DNA from: Oscillospiraceae bacterium
Lineage (GTDB): Bacteria > Bacillota > Clostridia > Oscillospirales > CAG-272
Length of the DNA stretch: 6,239 nt
Direction: 5' to 3'
Assembly (NCBI GenBank): GCA_015065045.1
Contig: SVRB01000083.1
Span: 1 to 6,239 of the forward strand
The notes beneath the pieces were generated by a model. The model saw only the letters and a list, made by a program, of their open reading frames with translations. It was not told the DNA's origin and made no database searches. Each line of letters opens with the position of its first letter. Position 1 is the first letter of the stretch. Both the position numbers and the translations under genes were made by a program. Below are positions 6,125-6,239 of this stretch, piece by piece.

Positions 6125-6239
6125 GACTTAGGAATAAACGAATTACAGTTCGTACATCTTACATCGGTAGGATTACTTTCGTGAGTGCCGACGTTTATCT
6201 TGTCGAGAGCACAGTAGTTTTCTGTCTGGCTGTGGTTAG
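6115..6239 (-). CDS. C-terminal end of a probable zinc-ribbon protein (cut by the window edge)
   Basis: Read on the minus strand, the frame is open from the right edge to a TAA at 6115-6117, giving 40 codons. The visible residues run from NHSQTENYC to FIPKSKG. They include C9 and a CxxC pair (C28 and C31, in RCTNC) close to the C-terminus, with H2 and H19 also present. A CxxC knuckle near the end suggests half of a zinc ribbon, the other ligands being C9/H2 or lying in the missing part. The protein family cannot be named. Support for coding comes from the clean frame, the Cys pattern, and two hairpins placed as terminators for this strand. The start and most of the gene lie beyond the window. 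Confidence 0.6.
   Translation of the reverse strand, partial: NHSQTENYCALDKINVGTHESNPTDVRCTNCNSFIPKSKG

Noticed and set aside
1..6239. Mobile element, CRISPR array, toxin-antitoxin or defence system
   Set aside because: No transposase, integrase, regular repeat-spacer pattern, terminal inverted repeats or recognisable defence protein was found. The complete genes are housekeeping-like or membrane-related.

Overview
The window looks like ordinary chromosomal DNA from a low-GC Gram-positive bacterium of the class Clostridia, probably a gut Oscillospiraceae/Ruminococcaceae-type organism. The grounds are AT-rich intergenic DNA with long A and T tracts, purine-rich Shine-Dalgarno sites, U-tract intrinsic terminators, and a MacB-topology ABC transporter with an oversized extracellular domain of a kind common in these bacteria. 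The lineage is inferred from style and protein families; no rRNA or species marker is present.

Layout. Bases 2-157 hold the C-terminal end of an unrecognised plus-strand gene. After a 38-base gap comes a complete M29-family aminopeptidase (196-1419, +). It converges on a 1000-residue fused ABC transporter ATPase-permease on the minus strand (1467-4469), and the two share a bidirectional hairpin terminator at 1428-1459. A very AT-rich divergent region (4470-4751) carries a good promoter candidate for the transporter, a weaker one for the rightward genes, and phased A/T tracts. Next is a two-gene plus-strand operon: a CDP-alcohol phosphatidyltransferase (4752-5354, PgsA/cardiolipin-synthase type) and a membrane-anchored protein of unknown function (5351-6040) coupled to it by an ATGA overlap. 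A second bidirectional hairpin (6052-6085) separates this operon from a convergent minus-strand gene. Only the last 40 codons of that gene are visible (6115-6239); they contain a CxxC pair that looks like half of a zinc ribbon.

How the genes fit together. The aminopeptidase is a cytoplasmic peptide-recycling enzyme with no obvious link to its neighbours. The transporter is a single-gene transcription unit. The phosphatidyltransferase and its coupled partner form the only clear functional pair, suggesting that the unknown protein works at the membrane with phospholipid synthesis, or is simply co-expressed with it.

I found no rRNA or tRNA gene, CRISPR array, insertion sequence, phage gene or defence system. 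The points most worth a second look are the unknown coupled membrane protein, the large methionine-patterned extracellular domain of the transporter, and a Phe in the aminopeptidase where the family's catalytic Tyr is expected.
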